Shown here piece by piece: positions 22,678-30,775 of a stretch of DNA of 64,000 nt (positions within the stretch are counted from its first letter, which is position 1; each line of letters opens with the position of its first letter). Under the pieces are notes generated by a model that was given only the letters and a program-made list of their open reading frames with translations, ran no database searches and had not been told where the DNA came from. The DNA is taken from positions 1,736,001-1,800,000 of the forward strand of contig JASGIB010000001.1 of the NCBI GenBank assembly GCA_047602125.1. The letters run 5' to 3'. This stretch comes from Pseudoluteimonas sp047602125. Lineage in GTDB: Bacteria; Pseudomonadota; Gammaproteobacteria; Xanthomonadales; Xanthomonadaceae. Made by a program: the position numbers and the translations under genes.

Positions 22678-23331
22678 ATGGGCATCGTCATCACTGCGTT
22701 CGAAAAGTCCCCCGACGGTGGCAAGGGCCTGGCGCGCGATACCCGGGTGCGCTGGGCGCTGGAGGAGGCGGGCCAGCCGTACGACGTGCGCCTGGTGTCG
22801 TTCGATGCGCTGAAGGAACCGGCGCATCTGGCGCTGCATCCGTTCGGCCAGATTCCGACCTACGAAGAAGGCGGGCTTGCCTTGTTCGAAACCGGATCGA
22901 TCGTCTTCCACATCGCCACGCGCCACGCCGGGTTGTTGCCGCGCGACGCCGATGCGCGGGCACGCGCCATCACCTGGATGTTCGCCGCGCTCAGCACGGT
23001 GGAGCCGCCGATCCTCGAACTGGCGACCGCCAGGTTCGCGGAAGGCGACAAGCCTTGGACCGCCGCGCGCATGCCCTTGATCGAGGATCGCATCCGCAAT
23101 CGCCTGCAACGGCTTTCCGCCAAGCTCGGCGATTCCGAATGGCTCGATGGCGCGTTCAGCGCCGGCGACCTGATGATGGTGTCAGTGCTGCTGAGGTCGC
23201 GCGCTTCGGGGATCCTGGATGAATTCCCCAACCTCGCCGCCTATGTCGCGCGGGGCGAAGCGCGACCCGCCTACCAGCGTGCATTCGCCGCGCAACTGGC
23301 GGTCAATGCCGCGGCGCGGGCGGTGGCCTGA
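22678..23331 (+). CDS. Glutathione S-transferase family protein
   Basis: 217 aa from the ATG at 22678, preceded by CGGAG; an upstream TTG at 22621 falls on the promoter and is rejected. The N-terminal thioredoxin-like domain has VRWALEEAGQPYDV and the glutathione-binding HPFGQIPTYEEG with LFETGSIV; the C-terminal helical domain contains SAGDLMMVSVLL. First gene of the operator-controlled operon, with a TetR regulator and three VOC proteins, which suggests a role in detoxifying electrophiles. Confidence 0.9.
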   Translation: MGIVITAFEKSPDGGKGLARDTRVRWALEEAGQPYDVRLVSFDALKEPAHLALHPFGQIPTYEEGGLALFETGSIVFHIATRHAGLLPRDADARARAITWMFAALSTVEPPILELATARFAEGDKPWTAARMPLIEDRIRNRLQRLSAKLGDSEWLDGAFSAGDLMMVSVLLRSRASGILDEFPNLAAYVARGEARPAYQRAFAAQLAVNAAARAVA

Positions 23332-23336
23332 TCGCC

Positions 23337-23978
23337 ATGGCCAGGACTCCAGCCACCGCCATTTCCTCCCGCCAGCGCCTGCTCGATGCCGCGTTGCATG
23401 AGTTCCGCAGCCGCGGTTACGCCGCGACCACGGTCGACGACCTGTGCCGCGCGGCCGGCGTCGGCAAGGGCAGCTTCTTCCATCATTTCCCGAGCAAGGA
23501 AGCGCTGGCGCTGGAAGCGGTCGGCCACTGGAACGCGATGACTGGCGCACTGTTCGCGCAGGCGCCGTACCACGCGCCTGCCGATCCGCGCGAACGCGTG
23601 CTCGCCTACGTCGATTTCCGCGCCGCGCTGCTGCAGGGCGAACTCGCGGACTTCACCTGCCTGCTCGGCACCATCGTGCAGGAAACCTGGGACAGCCATC
23701 CCGCGCTGCGCGATGCCTGCCGCAACGGCATCGAACTGCATGCCGAAACACTCGTGCGCGACATCGCAGCTGCGAAGGCGAAATACGCGCCGGATGCGGA
23801 CTGGTCGCCGCAGAGCCTCGCGCTGTTCACCCAGGCCGCGCTGCAGGGCGCCTTCATCCTCGCCAAGGCACGAGGCGGCGCGCCCGCCGCCGCGGACGCG
23901 GTTTCGCACCTGCGCCGCTACATCGAATCGCTGCTTCCGCTCCCCACGACGACGAACGCGAAAAGGAAAACGCCATGA
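23337..23978 (+). CDS. TetR family transcriptional regulator
   Basis: 213 aa. N-terminal helix-turn-helix (about residues 12-58): RLLDAALHEFRSRGYAATT, then GVGKGSFFHHFPSKEAL. The C-terminal ligand-binding domain is helical with little family-specific signal. It starts 5 bases after the GST stop and its own stop overlaps the ATG of the next gene. It most likely binds the palindrome at 22628-22649 and represses its own operon until an inducer is bound. Confidence 0.93.
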   Translation: MARTPATAISSRQRLLDAALHEFRSRGYAATTVDDLCRAAGVGKGSFFHHFPSKEALALEAVGHWNAMTGALFAQAPYHAPADPRERVLAYVDFRAALLQGELADFTCLLGTIVQETWDSHPALRDACRNGIELHAETLVRDIAAAKAKYAPDADWSPQSLALFTQAALQGAFILAKARGGAPAAADAVSHLRRYIESLLPLPTTTNAKRKTP

Positions 23979-24388
23979 GCAAGATCGATCCCTACCTGTT
24001 CCTCAACGGCCGTGCCGACGAGGCCATCGCCTTCTACCAGGATGCGCTCGGCGCCGAACTCGCCATGCGCATGAGCTTCGGCGAAAGCCCGGACAAGCCG
24101 CCGATGCCGTTGCCGCCGGGCTGGGACAGGAAGGTGATGCACGCCTCGCTCAAGGTCGGCGACACCCAACTGATGCTGTCCGATGCCGACAGCACGCAAG
24201 CGGCGAAATTCAGCGGCTTCCGCCTTTCGATCAATTGCGACGACGAAGCGTCGGCGCGCCGCGTGTTCGACAAACTCGCCGCGGGCGGCAGCGTGCAGAT
24301 GCCATTGACGAAAACCTTCTGGTCGCCGTTGTTCGGCATGCTCGAGGACAAGTTCGGGGTCGGCTGGATGGTCGGCATCGCCGGTTGA
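23975..24388 (+). CDS. VOC family protein, PhnB-like
   Basis: 137 aa from an ATG overlapping the tetR stop (ATGA). The glyoxalase/bleomycin-resistance fold of the PhnB type is recognised from PYLFLNGRADEAIAFYQDALGAE and the C-terminal FGMLEDKFGVGWMV. These proteins are usually dimeric metal or small-molecule binders; the substrate is unknown. Second of a run of small-molecule-handling genes in the operon. Confidence 0.88.
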   Translation: MSKIDPYLFLNGRADEAIAFYQDALGAELAMRMSFGESPDKPPMPLPPGWDRKVMHASLKVGDTQLMLSDADSTQAAKFSGFRLSINCDDEASARRVFDKLAAGGSVQMPLTKTFWSPLFGMLEDKFGVGWMVGIAG

Positions 24389-24418
24389 CGTTGCGTCGAT
24401 AGCCAACGGAGGAACCCC

Positions 24419-24904
24419 ATGCAAACGCTTGCCAAGAACACGATCTGCCTGTGGTACGACAAGGACGCCGAGGACGCGGCGAACTTCTATGCGAAAACGT
24501 TCCCCGACAGCCGCGTCAACGCGGTGCACCGCGCGCCCGGCGATTACCCCGACGGCAAGCAGGGCGACGTGCTGACCGTGGATTTCACGGTGATGGGAAT
24601 TCCCTGCATCGGCCTGAACGGCGGGCCGCACTTCAAGCAGAGCGAAGCGTTCTCGTTCCAGGTCGCGACCGACGACCAGGCCGAGACCGACCGTTACTGG
24701 AACGCGATCGTCGGCAATGGCGGCAAGGAAAGCGAATGCGGCTGGTGCAAGGACAGGTGGGGCCTGTCGTGGCAGATCACCCCGCGCGTGCTGACCGATG
24801 CATTCACCGGCAACGACAAGGCCGCGGCCAAGCGCGCCTTCGACGCGATGATGACGATGAAGAAGATCGACGTCGCCGCCATCGAAGCGGCGGTACGCGG
24901 CTGA
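24419..24904 (+). CDS. VOC family protein, 3-demethylubiquinone methyltransferase-like fold
   Basis: 161 aa. The segments CLWYDKDAEDAANFYAKTFPDS, split here as CLWYDKDAEDAA and NFYAKTFP, with GLNGGPHFKQSEAFSFQV and CGWCKDRWGLSWQITP, match the PhnB-like 'three-demethylubiquinone-9' domain. Despite the domain name these are not proven methyltransferases. 30 bases after the previous gene, preceded by GGAGGAA, so translation is probably strong. Confidence 0.88.
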   Translation: MQTLAKNTICLWYDKDAEDAANFYAKTFPDSRVNAVHRAPGDYPDGKQGDVLTVDFTVMGIPCIGLNGGPHFKQSEAFSFQVATDDQAETDRYWNAIVGNGGKESECGWCKDRWGLSWQITPRVLTDAFTGNDKAAAKRAFDAMMTMKKIDVAAIEAAVRG

Positions 24905-24954
24905 ACCGCGGCCGTTGCCGCTTGCACACTTCCATTCCTGCCAGGAGCACCGCC

Positions 24955-25362
24955 ATGGCCCGCAACCTCTACGTCACCCTGCCGATCAAGCACCTGGGTC
25001 GTTCGGTCGATTTCTTCACCGCGCTCGGCTTCGCGTTCGATGCGCGGTTCGCCAGCGAAAACGGCGCCGGCATGGCCATCAACGACAGCACCAGCGTGAT
25101 GCTGGCGACCGAAGCGTTCTTCTCGACGCTGACGAAGGTGCCGATCGTCGATGCGCGCAAGGCCACCGAAGTGCTGCTCTCGCTGTCGCTTGGCAGCCGT
25201 GCGGAAGTGGATGAGCTCGTGCGCAAGGCGGTCGCGGCCGGCGCGGCCGAGGGCCACGACGCGGAGGACCTCGGCTTCATGTATTCGCGCGCCTTCGTCG
25301 ACCTCGACGGCCACCAGTGGGGCGTGTTCCACATGGACATGTCGCAGCTGCCGGCGCAGTGA
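24955..25362 (+). CDS. VOC family protein, glyoxalase-like
   Basis: 135 aa from the ATG at 24955, preceded by CCAGGAG. Opening VTLPIKHLGRSVDFFTALGF and the closing FVDLDGHQWGVFHMD with His and Glu-like metal ligand positions fit the VOC superfamily. It resembles lactoylglutathione-lyase-like predicted proteins, but the substrate is unknown. Same operon as the GST and TetR genes. Confidence 0.87.
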   Translation: MARNLYVTLPIKHLGRSVDFFTALGFAFDARFASENGAGMAINDSTSVMLATEAFFSTLTKVPIVDARKATEVLLSLSLGSRAEVDELVRKAVAAGAAEGHDAEDLGFMYSRAFVDLDGHQWGVFHMDMSQLPAQ

Positions 25363-25390
25363 ATCCCCTTCCCCACCCAGGAGCAACGCC

Positions 25391-25834
25391 ATGAGCGGAA
25401 CCGTGAAATTCCACCGCGTGCTGACCGCGCCCGCCTCGCGCATCTATCGCGCCTTCCTCGATCCCGATGCGATGGCGAAATGGCTGCCGCCACACGGTTT
25501 CACCGGCAAGGTGCACGAGATGGACGCGCGCGTCGGTGGTCGCTACCGCATGAGCTTCACCAATTTCTCCAGCGGCAATTCGCACAGCTTCGGCGGCGAG
25601 TACCTAGAACTGGTGCAGGACGAACGCATCGCCTATTCGGATCGCTTCGACGATCCCAACCTGCCCGGCGAGATGCGCACGACCATCGTCCTGAAACCGG
25701 TGTCCTGCGGCACCGAATTGTCGATCGAGCAGAGCGGCATCCCGGACATGATCCCGACCGAGATGTGCTACCTCGGCTGGCAGGAATCGCTGCAACTGCT
25801 CGCGCAACTGGTGCAGGCCGAGATTCCGGATTGA
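25391..25834 (+). CDS. SRPBCC family protein (AHSA1/CalC-like)
   Basis: 147 aa from the ATG at 25391, preceded by CCAGGAG. FHRVLTAPASRIYRAFLDPD and AKWLPPHGF, then GGRYRMSF and GWQESLQLLAQL, are the standard blocks of the AHSA1-type START-like fold, which binds hydrophobic ligands in a deep pocket. Last gene of the operon. Confidence 0.9.
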   Translation: MSGTVKFHRVLTAPASRIYRAFLDPDAMAKWLPPHGFTGKVHEMDARVGGRYRMSFTNFSSGNSHSFGGEYLELVQDERIAYSDRFDDPNLPGEMRTTIVLKPVSCGTELSIEQSGIPDMIPTEMCYLGWQESLQLLAQLVQAEIPD

Positions 25835-25857
25835 TGCAGAGCCGGTCGTCGAGGAAG

Positions 25858-25946
25858 TAGGCTGGGATGGAGCGAAGCGTAATCCCAGCATTTCGGCGAG
25901 GACGCGCTTCCATGCTGGGTTTTCGCTACGCTTCAACCCAGCCTAC
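25858..25946. repeat. Imperfect long inverted repeat after the VOC operon
   Basis: Outer arms GTAGGCTGGG (25858 on) and CCCAGCCTAC (to 25946) enclose AGCGAAGCGTAATCCCAGCA and its near-complement ATGCTGGGTTTTCGCTACGCT. It resembles the GTAGG-headed mobile palindromes dispersed in many proteobacterial genomes and can form a long hairpin at the operon end. The remainder of the gap to 26026 shows no gene. Confidence 0.65.
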
Positions 25947-26026
25947 GAGTTCTGCTTTGGTATTGCCGGGTTGATGAAACCAATCCGACCTACTGAGATG
26001 GCAGCGACAGAAGGAGATACTCCGCA

Positions 26027-26266
26027 ATGGGCATCTTGCAATGGTCTCTCGGGAATCAGGGCAGGTTTGTCCTAACTGTCACTGTCAGTTGGACGGCAAT
26101 TTCTGCGATTGCGCTTTTGGGTCGGAAAATCTTGGCCGGAGAATTCGGGTCGCCGGAATTTATCGGAATCATGCTGCTCACGCCGATTGTCGCTGTCGTT
26201 TGGTCGATCTTGATGTGGAATCTATTTTTCAAATCGAACCCGTACCGCGAAGAGAAGCGCAAGTAG
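26027..26266 (+). CDS. Small membrane protein, unknown
   Basis: 79 aa with two hydrophobic helices (about 14-36 and 44-67) and a basic C-terminal tail (NPYREEKRK). AGAAGGAG precedes the ATG by about 8 bases, a strong ribosome site. The gene is notably lower in G+C than its neighbours, suggesting acquisition. I do not recognise a family. Confidence 0.6.
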   Translation: MGILQWSLGNQGRFVLTVTVSWTAISAIALLGRKILAGEFGSPEFIGIMLLTPIVAVVWSILMWNLFFKSNPYREEKRK

Positions 26267-26289
26267 CAAAAATGTCATTCGATCCAAAG

Positions 26290-26316
26290 AAAACGCCGGC
26301 TTGCGCCGGCGTTTTC
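26290..26316. terminator. Bidirectional rho-independent terminator
   Basis: AAAACGCCGGC, loop TTGC, GCCGGCGTTTTCG. A-run and T-run on the two sides let it serve both the small membrane gene (+) and the S53 peptidase gene (-). Nearly the same hairpin occurs at 28465 and 54250. Confidence 0.85.
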
Positions 26317-26342
26317 GTTTCGAACATCAGAACCGCGAAGAA

Positions 26343-28175
26343 TTACGGGACCGTCACCGACTGGCTCGTCGTGCCAGTCGCGCCGTCGTCGTCGGTCACC
26401 GTCAACGTGATGGTGTACGTCCCCGCGCTGGCGTACTTGAACGTCAGCGGATTCTTCGAGGAGGACCTGCCATCGCCCGCATCCCAGTGGCGCGATGCGA
26501 TCGTGCCGTCGGAATCGGTCGAGGTATCGGTGACCTGCACGGTCAGGCCGCGATGCCTGACAGTGAAGCTCGCCACCGGCGGCTGGTTGCCGGGACCGCC
26601 ACCGCCGAGTTCGGCGTAGGCCGCGCTCCAGATCACGCTGCCGCGGCCGCTGGCGAGGTCGTAACCGGGACCGGCCGCATTGCCGTTGCTGCCCGAGGTG
26701 ACGTCGTGGAAATCCGACGCCGACAGCGGGTACAGCAGCGGCGCCGGGAAGCCGAGGTTGCCCTTGCCCTGCATGACGCGCGACCAGAATCCGACGAACA
26801 TCGGCGCCGACAGGCTGGTGCCGCCGATCTGCGATTGGCTGGCGCCGTCGTAGATCTTCGCGCCCGAACTCGGATCGGCGTCGAACGCGACGTCGGGTGC
26901 CGCGCGGTGCGCGCCGCTCCACAGCGTCTGCCAGCCCGGCTTGGCTTCCACCGTGCTCTCCTGGCCGCCCGCGCCGGACCAGACGGTTTCGCTGTTCCAC
27001 GTCGCGCCGGCGCCGGTCGAGGCGTCCAGCCGCGTGCCGCCGACCGCCACCACGTACTGCGACACCGCCGGCCAGCACGCGCCGTTGTCGCGGCGCCCGG
27101 TGTGGAAGCACTTGCTCGCGCCGTCGTCGCCGGTGGAGAAGGCGAACGTCTGGCCCTGCGCGATGCCCTGTTCCAGCACCGCGTCGGTGGCGGCGAACCC
27201 GCCGTCGTTGAGCGCATCGATTTCGCTGACGCCGAGCGAGCCGTTGACGATCGTGGTCGTGTTGTCGGTCACCGCGAGGTTGATGCCCTCGGCGACGGCG
27301 GTGTCGGAACTGATGTCGTGCATCAGGTAGAACGTCAGCGAGCCGACCTGGCCGCCGGCGGCGCCGACGATGGTCTGGCTGTCCAGTTCCCATTCGACGG
27401 TACCGCCGGTATCGCTGTTGGGCGTGCCGACCAGTTGCGTCGCGACCGGCTGCAACCCATTCGCCGAAGTGAAGGTGTCGAGCGAAGACAGCGTCTTGGT
27501 CATGTTGCCTTCGGCGAGGATGCCGATGTTGATGCCGGACGCCACCGGCAGGCTGTCCGCGCCGTAGATCGACGGGAAGTCCGTCGGCTGGTGGCCGGTC
27601 ACCGCGGTGGTGGCGCCGCCTTTGTAGACCCGGTACAGCAGGTGCGGGATGTGCACGTTCTGCAGGCCGACCACGCCGTTGACGAACGGCTGCAGCGATG
27701 CCGGCAGGGTGGCGTCGCGGGTGTTCGCATAGGCCATGCGGCCGTCATGCGTCCTGACGCTGGCGAGCGATGTCTGGAACGCGCGCTGCACGTTCGCCGC
27801 CGGCGCATCGCCGGACACCAGGATGCGGTTCGGCGAAATCCTGACGTTGGTGAAGCCGGACATTTCCAGGAAGTGCGCCACCGCCTGCGCCTGCACGGCG
27901 CTGGGCGAGTAGCGCGACACGAACGCCTTGCCGGTGAGCGGCTTGAACCCGCGCCTGGAAATGTACGAATCCAGTTCCGCCTTGTTGCGCAATTTCAGGC
28001 CGATCACGATGTGCATCGGCTGCGTCGCCGCCAGTGCGCCGACGACCGCGTCGCCTTGCGCCATGCGCGTCGGCCGCGCCATCGACGTCACGTTCGGCGC
28101 CGAGGCGTTCGCCGCCGCGCCCGCGCCCAGGGTCAGTGCCACCACCAGCGCCTTCAAACGAAAATTCTTGGACAT
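26343..28175 (-). CDS. S53 family (sedolisin) serine peptidase with C-terminal PKD domain
   Basis: 610 aa from the ATG at 28175, which opens a signal peptide (KALVVALTLGAGAAANASA). A pro-kumamolisin propeptide spans about 50-185. Catalytic residues are in place: E261 and D265 in VEWELDSQ, the oxyanion Asp in FSTGDDG, and S454 in GGTSLSAP. A PKD domain follows at about 530-610 (PPVASFTV ... GTYTITLTVTDDDG). Secreted, acid-active endopeptidase by family. The gene stands alone, with a terminator just downstream. Confidence 0.95.
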   Translation of the reverse strand: MSKNFRLKALVVALTLGAGAAANASAPNVTSMARPTRMAQGDAVVGALAATQPMHIVIGLKLRNKAELDSYISRRGFKPLTGKAFVSRYSPSAVQAQAVAHFLEMSGFTNVRISPNRILVSGDAPAANVQRAFQTSLASVRTHDGRMAYANTRDATLPASLQPFVNGVVGLQNVHIPHLLYRVYKGGATTAVTGHQPTDFPSIYGADSLPVASGINIGILAEGNMTKTLSSLDTFTSANGLQPVATQLVGTPNSDTGGTVEWELDSQTIVGAAGGQVGSLTFYLMHDISSDTAVAEGINLAVTDNTTTIVNGSLGVSEIDALNDGGFAATDAVLEQGIAQGQTFAFSTGDDGASKCFHTGRRDNGACWPAVSQYVVAVGGTRLDASTGAGATWNSETVWSGAGGQESTVEAKPGWQTLWSGAHRAAPDVAFDADPSSGAKIYDGASQSQIGGTSLSAPMFVGFWSRVMQGKGNLGFPAPLLYPLSASDFHDVTSGSNGNAAGPGYDLASGRGSVIWSAAYAELGGGGPGNQPPVASFTVRHRGLTVQVTDTSTDSDGTIASRHWDAGDGRSSSKNPLTFKYASAGTYTITLTVTDDDGATGTTSQSVTVP

Positions 28176-28513
28176 TGCAGATCCTGCCCTCAATGGAGTG
28201 GAAAGAACGCGCCGCGGGAGCCGCGGCGCGACATTTGCAACATTCGACGAATGCGCGCTCCCTCCTCGCATGAAAGGAAGCGCCGGTTCCGGTTCTTCAC
28301 GTGCGAACGGGCGGAGGAAGGGGTATTGCGAGCGCCCGGACGTGGATCGCTCCGGGCGTTCCCAGCGCCAGGAGTTGGAACTTTATAACGTTGCGAAACC
28401 GTCCGTGCACCTTGCACTGCACCACGCCGCCGCGGACAGGCGCCCCGGCCCGGGCGGCATCACGAAAAACGCCGGCTTTCGCCGGCGTTTCGTCGCTGCA
28501 CCGCTTGCACGGA
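28176..28513. other. Intergenic region between the S53 and M13 peptidase genes
   Basis: 338 bases without a gene. It holds the M13 terminator at its right end and presumably the S53 promoter. On the minus strand a TATAAA (28387-28382) could be a -10 box about 207 bases upstream of the S53 ATG, but no good -35 is seen, so this is weak. Confidence 0.4.
28465..28491 (-). terminator. Rho-independent terminator of the M13 peptidase gene
   Basis: AAAAACGCCGGC, loop TTTC, GCCGGCGTTTCG; read on the minus strand the hairpin ends in a T-run, 23 bases after the stop at 28514. Same palindrome type as at 26290 and 54250. Confidence 0.8.
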
Positions 28514-30634
28514 TCACCAGATCTTCACCCGCTTGTCCGGGGCGAGGTAGAGCTTCTGCCCGTCCTTCACGTCGAAGGCCGGGTACCAGGCGTCGAGGTT
28601 GCGCACGGTCAGCACGCGGTACATGCCCGGCGCATGCACGTCGGTGAGCACGCGGTTGCGCAGCGCTTCGTCGCGGAACTTGGTGCGCCACACCTGGGCG
28701 AAGCCGAGGAAGAAGCGCTGGTCCGGGGTGTAGCCGTCGAGCGCGGCCGGCTGCTTGCCGTTCCACGACGCGTGGTAGGCGTCGTAGGCCGTCGCCAGGC
28801 CGGCGACGTTGGCGATGTCCTCGCCGAGGGTGAGCTTGCCGTTGACGTGCAGGTCCGGGAACGGCGCGTAGGCATCGAACTGCGCGGCCAGCGCGGCGCC
28901 GGCGGCTTCGAACTTCTTCATGTCCTCCGGCGTCCACCAGTTGCGCAGCTTGCCGCTGGCGTCGAACAGCGCGCCGGTGTTGTCGAAGCTGTGGCTGACC
29001 TCGTGGCCGATCACCGAACCGATGCCGCCGTAGTTCACCGCGTCGTCGGCGTTGGGATCGAAGAACGGCGGCTGCAGGATCGCGGCCGGGAACAGCAGTC
29101 GGTTCTCCAGCGGCAGGTTCACCGCGTTCACCGTCTGCGGCAGCATGCACCACTCGTCGTGGCCGACCGGCTTGCCGAGCTTGGCGAGGTTGCGCCGGTA
29201 CTCGAACTCGCCGGCGCGTTCGGCGTTGCCGAGCGCGTCGTCGCGCTTGACCTCCAGCGCGGAGTAATCGCGCCACGCATCCGGGTAGCCCACGTCGACC
29301 TTCAGCCCGGCGAGCTTGGCCTTGGCCTGCGCCTTGGTTTCGGGCGTCATCCATTCCAGCGCGTCGATGCGCTTGCCGAACGCGGCGAGGATGTTCTTCA
29401 CCATCCCCTCGGCGCGCGCCTTGGTTTCCGGGGAGAAATGCCGGTCGGCGTAGAGCTTGCCGATCGCCTCGCCCAGCGCGCCGCTGGTGTCGTCGATCGC
29501 GCGCTTCCAGCGTTCGGCCTGCTGCGGCGTGCCGTTGAGCACGTGGCCGTGGAAATCGAAATTCTCGTCGGCGAAGGCCTTGGGCAGATACGGCGAGGCG
29601 CGGTCGAGCGCGTGGTAGGCGAGGTAGTCCTTCCAGGCATCGAGCGGCTGCGACTTCACCAGCGCGGAAATGCCGGCGACGGCCTTCGGCTGCCACACGA
29701 TGAAATCCTGCTGCTGGCCGAGGCCGGCGGCGTCGAAGTACGCGGCCCAATCGAGTCCCGGCGCCCTGGCGTCGAAGTCGGCGCGCTTCCACGCGTTCGC
29801 GCCCTTCGCCACGTCGTTGGTGTCCTCCTGCGAGGCGTGCACCTTCGCGATCGCGGTTTCCAGGGCGAGGATGCGCGTGGCCTTGGCCTCCGCATCGGCG
29901 ATGCCGGCGAGCGAGAGCACCTTCGCCACGTGCGCCTGATAGGCCTTGCGCAGGTCGGCCATGCGCCCGCCGTCGAGGTAGAAGCTGCGGTCGGGCATGC
30001 CGAGGCCGCCCTGCACGAGGTAGGGCGCGACGCGCGAGGGTTCGTTGATGTCCTGCGACACCCACAGGCCGAACAGGCGATCGGTGTAGTAGTTGGTGGC
30101 GTTGAGCAGGTCGACATCGGCGCGCAGCTGGCCGCCGAGGGTTTTGGCCAGCGCGCTCGCGTCGGAAATCGCGGAGATTGCGTCGAGTTCCGGTTTCACC
30201 GGAGCAAGGCCTTTGGCCTCGATCCCGGCTTCGTCCATGAACGCGGCGTAGTAGTCGCCGATCCGCTTTTCGTCGCCGCTGGCCTTGGCGTCCTTCGCCG
30301 CGGCTTCGACGATGTCGCGCGTGTCCTTCTGCGCCTGCTGCGCGAGCATGCTGAAGGCGCCGAAGTTGGAACGATCGGCGGGAATCTCGGTGGTCTTCAT
30401 CCAGCCGCCGTTGGCGTAGCCGTAGAAGTCGTCGCCGGGCGCGACCGATTTGTCCATGCCGGCGGTATCGAAGCCGAAGCTGCCGAGCGCGGCCTTCGCC
30501 GGCGCGGCGGCTTGCGCGGCGGGTTTCGAGGCATCGGCGGAAGGCGCGGACGCACGATCGCAGGCGCCCAGCCCCGCGACCAGCGCGGCGGTCACGGCGA
30601 AGGCGAGCAGGGAACGATTCGGAATCGACGGCAT
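28514..30634 (-). CDS. M13 family zinc metallopeptidase, lipoprotein
   Basis: 706 aa. N-terminal lipoprotein signal ends LGAC (Cys about 25), so it is probably membrane-anchored in the periplasm or outer membrane. Zinc motif HEVSH with His at about 544 in GSVIGHEVSHSFDN, third ligand in the GEDIANVAGL block, and the neprilysin-like NRLLFPAAILQPPFFDP upstream. Relatives (PepO, neprilysin) degrade oligopeptides. Single gene between its terminator and the divergent serine hydrolase. Confidence 0.95.
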   Translation of the reverse strand: MPSIPNRSLLAFAVTAALVAGLGACDRASAPSADASKPAAQAAAPAKAALGSFGFDTAGMDKSVAPGDDFYGYANGGWMKTTEIPADRSNFGAFSMLAQQAQKDTRDIVEAAAKDAKASGDEKRIGDYYAAFMDEAGIEAKGLAPVKPELDAISAISDASALAKTLGGQLRADVDLLNATNYYTDRLFGLWVSQDINEPSRVAPYLVQGGLGMPDRSFYLDGGRMADLRKAYQAHVAKVLSLAGIADAEAKATRILALETAIAKVHASQEDTNDVAKGANAWKRADFDARAPGLDWAAYFDAAGLGQQQDFIVWQPKAVAGISALVKSQPLDAWKDYLAYHALDRASPYLPKAFADENFDFHGHVLNGTPQQAERWKRAIDDTSGALGEAIGKLYADRHFSPETKARAEGMVKNILAAFGKRIDALEWMTPETKAQAKAKLAGLKVDVGYPDAWRDYSALEVKRDDALGNAERAGEFEYRRNLAKLGKPVGHDEWCMLPQTVNAVNLPLENRLLFPAAILQPPFFDPNADDAVNYGGIGSVIGHEVSHSFDNTGALFDASGKLRNWWTPEDMKKFEAAGAALAAQFDAYAPFPDLHVNGKLTLGEDIANVAGLATAYDAYHASWNGKQPAALDGYTPDQRFFLGFAQVWRTKFRDEALRNRVLTDVHAPGMYRVLTVRNLDAWYPAFDVKDGQKLYLAPDKRVKIW

Positions 30635-30775
30635 CGGCGGATCCTCGGGGCAGGGGAAACCCCGAGCGTAGGACGCGGCCGCGTCGCGCGCAAAGGTCGT
30701 GGGTCACATGCGGCGTGCAACCGATCGGTCTCCGGTGGCATCCCGGGGGAAATGCCCACCGGGAAACCAGACGCC

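Noticed and set aside
28382..28387. TATAAA as the S53 gene promoter
   Set aside because: No matching -35 at the right distance; mentioned only as a weak possibility.
28301..30775. Upstream extension of the serine hydrolase frame through the antisense of the M13 peptidase gene
   Set aside because: The signal peptide at 30776 gives a natural start; the extension is only the antisense of the peptidase.
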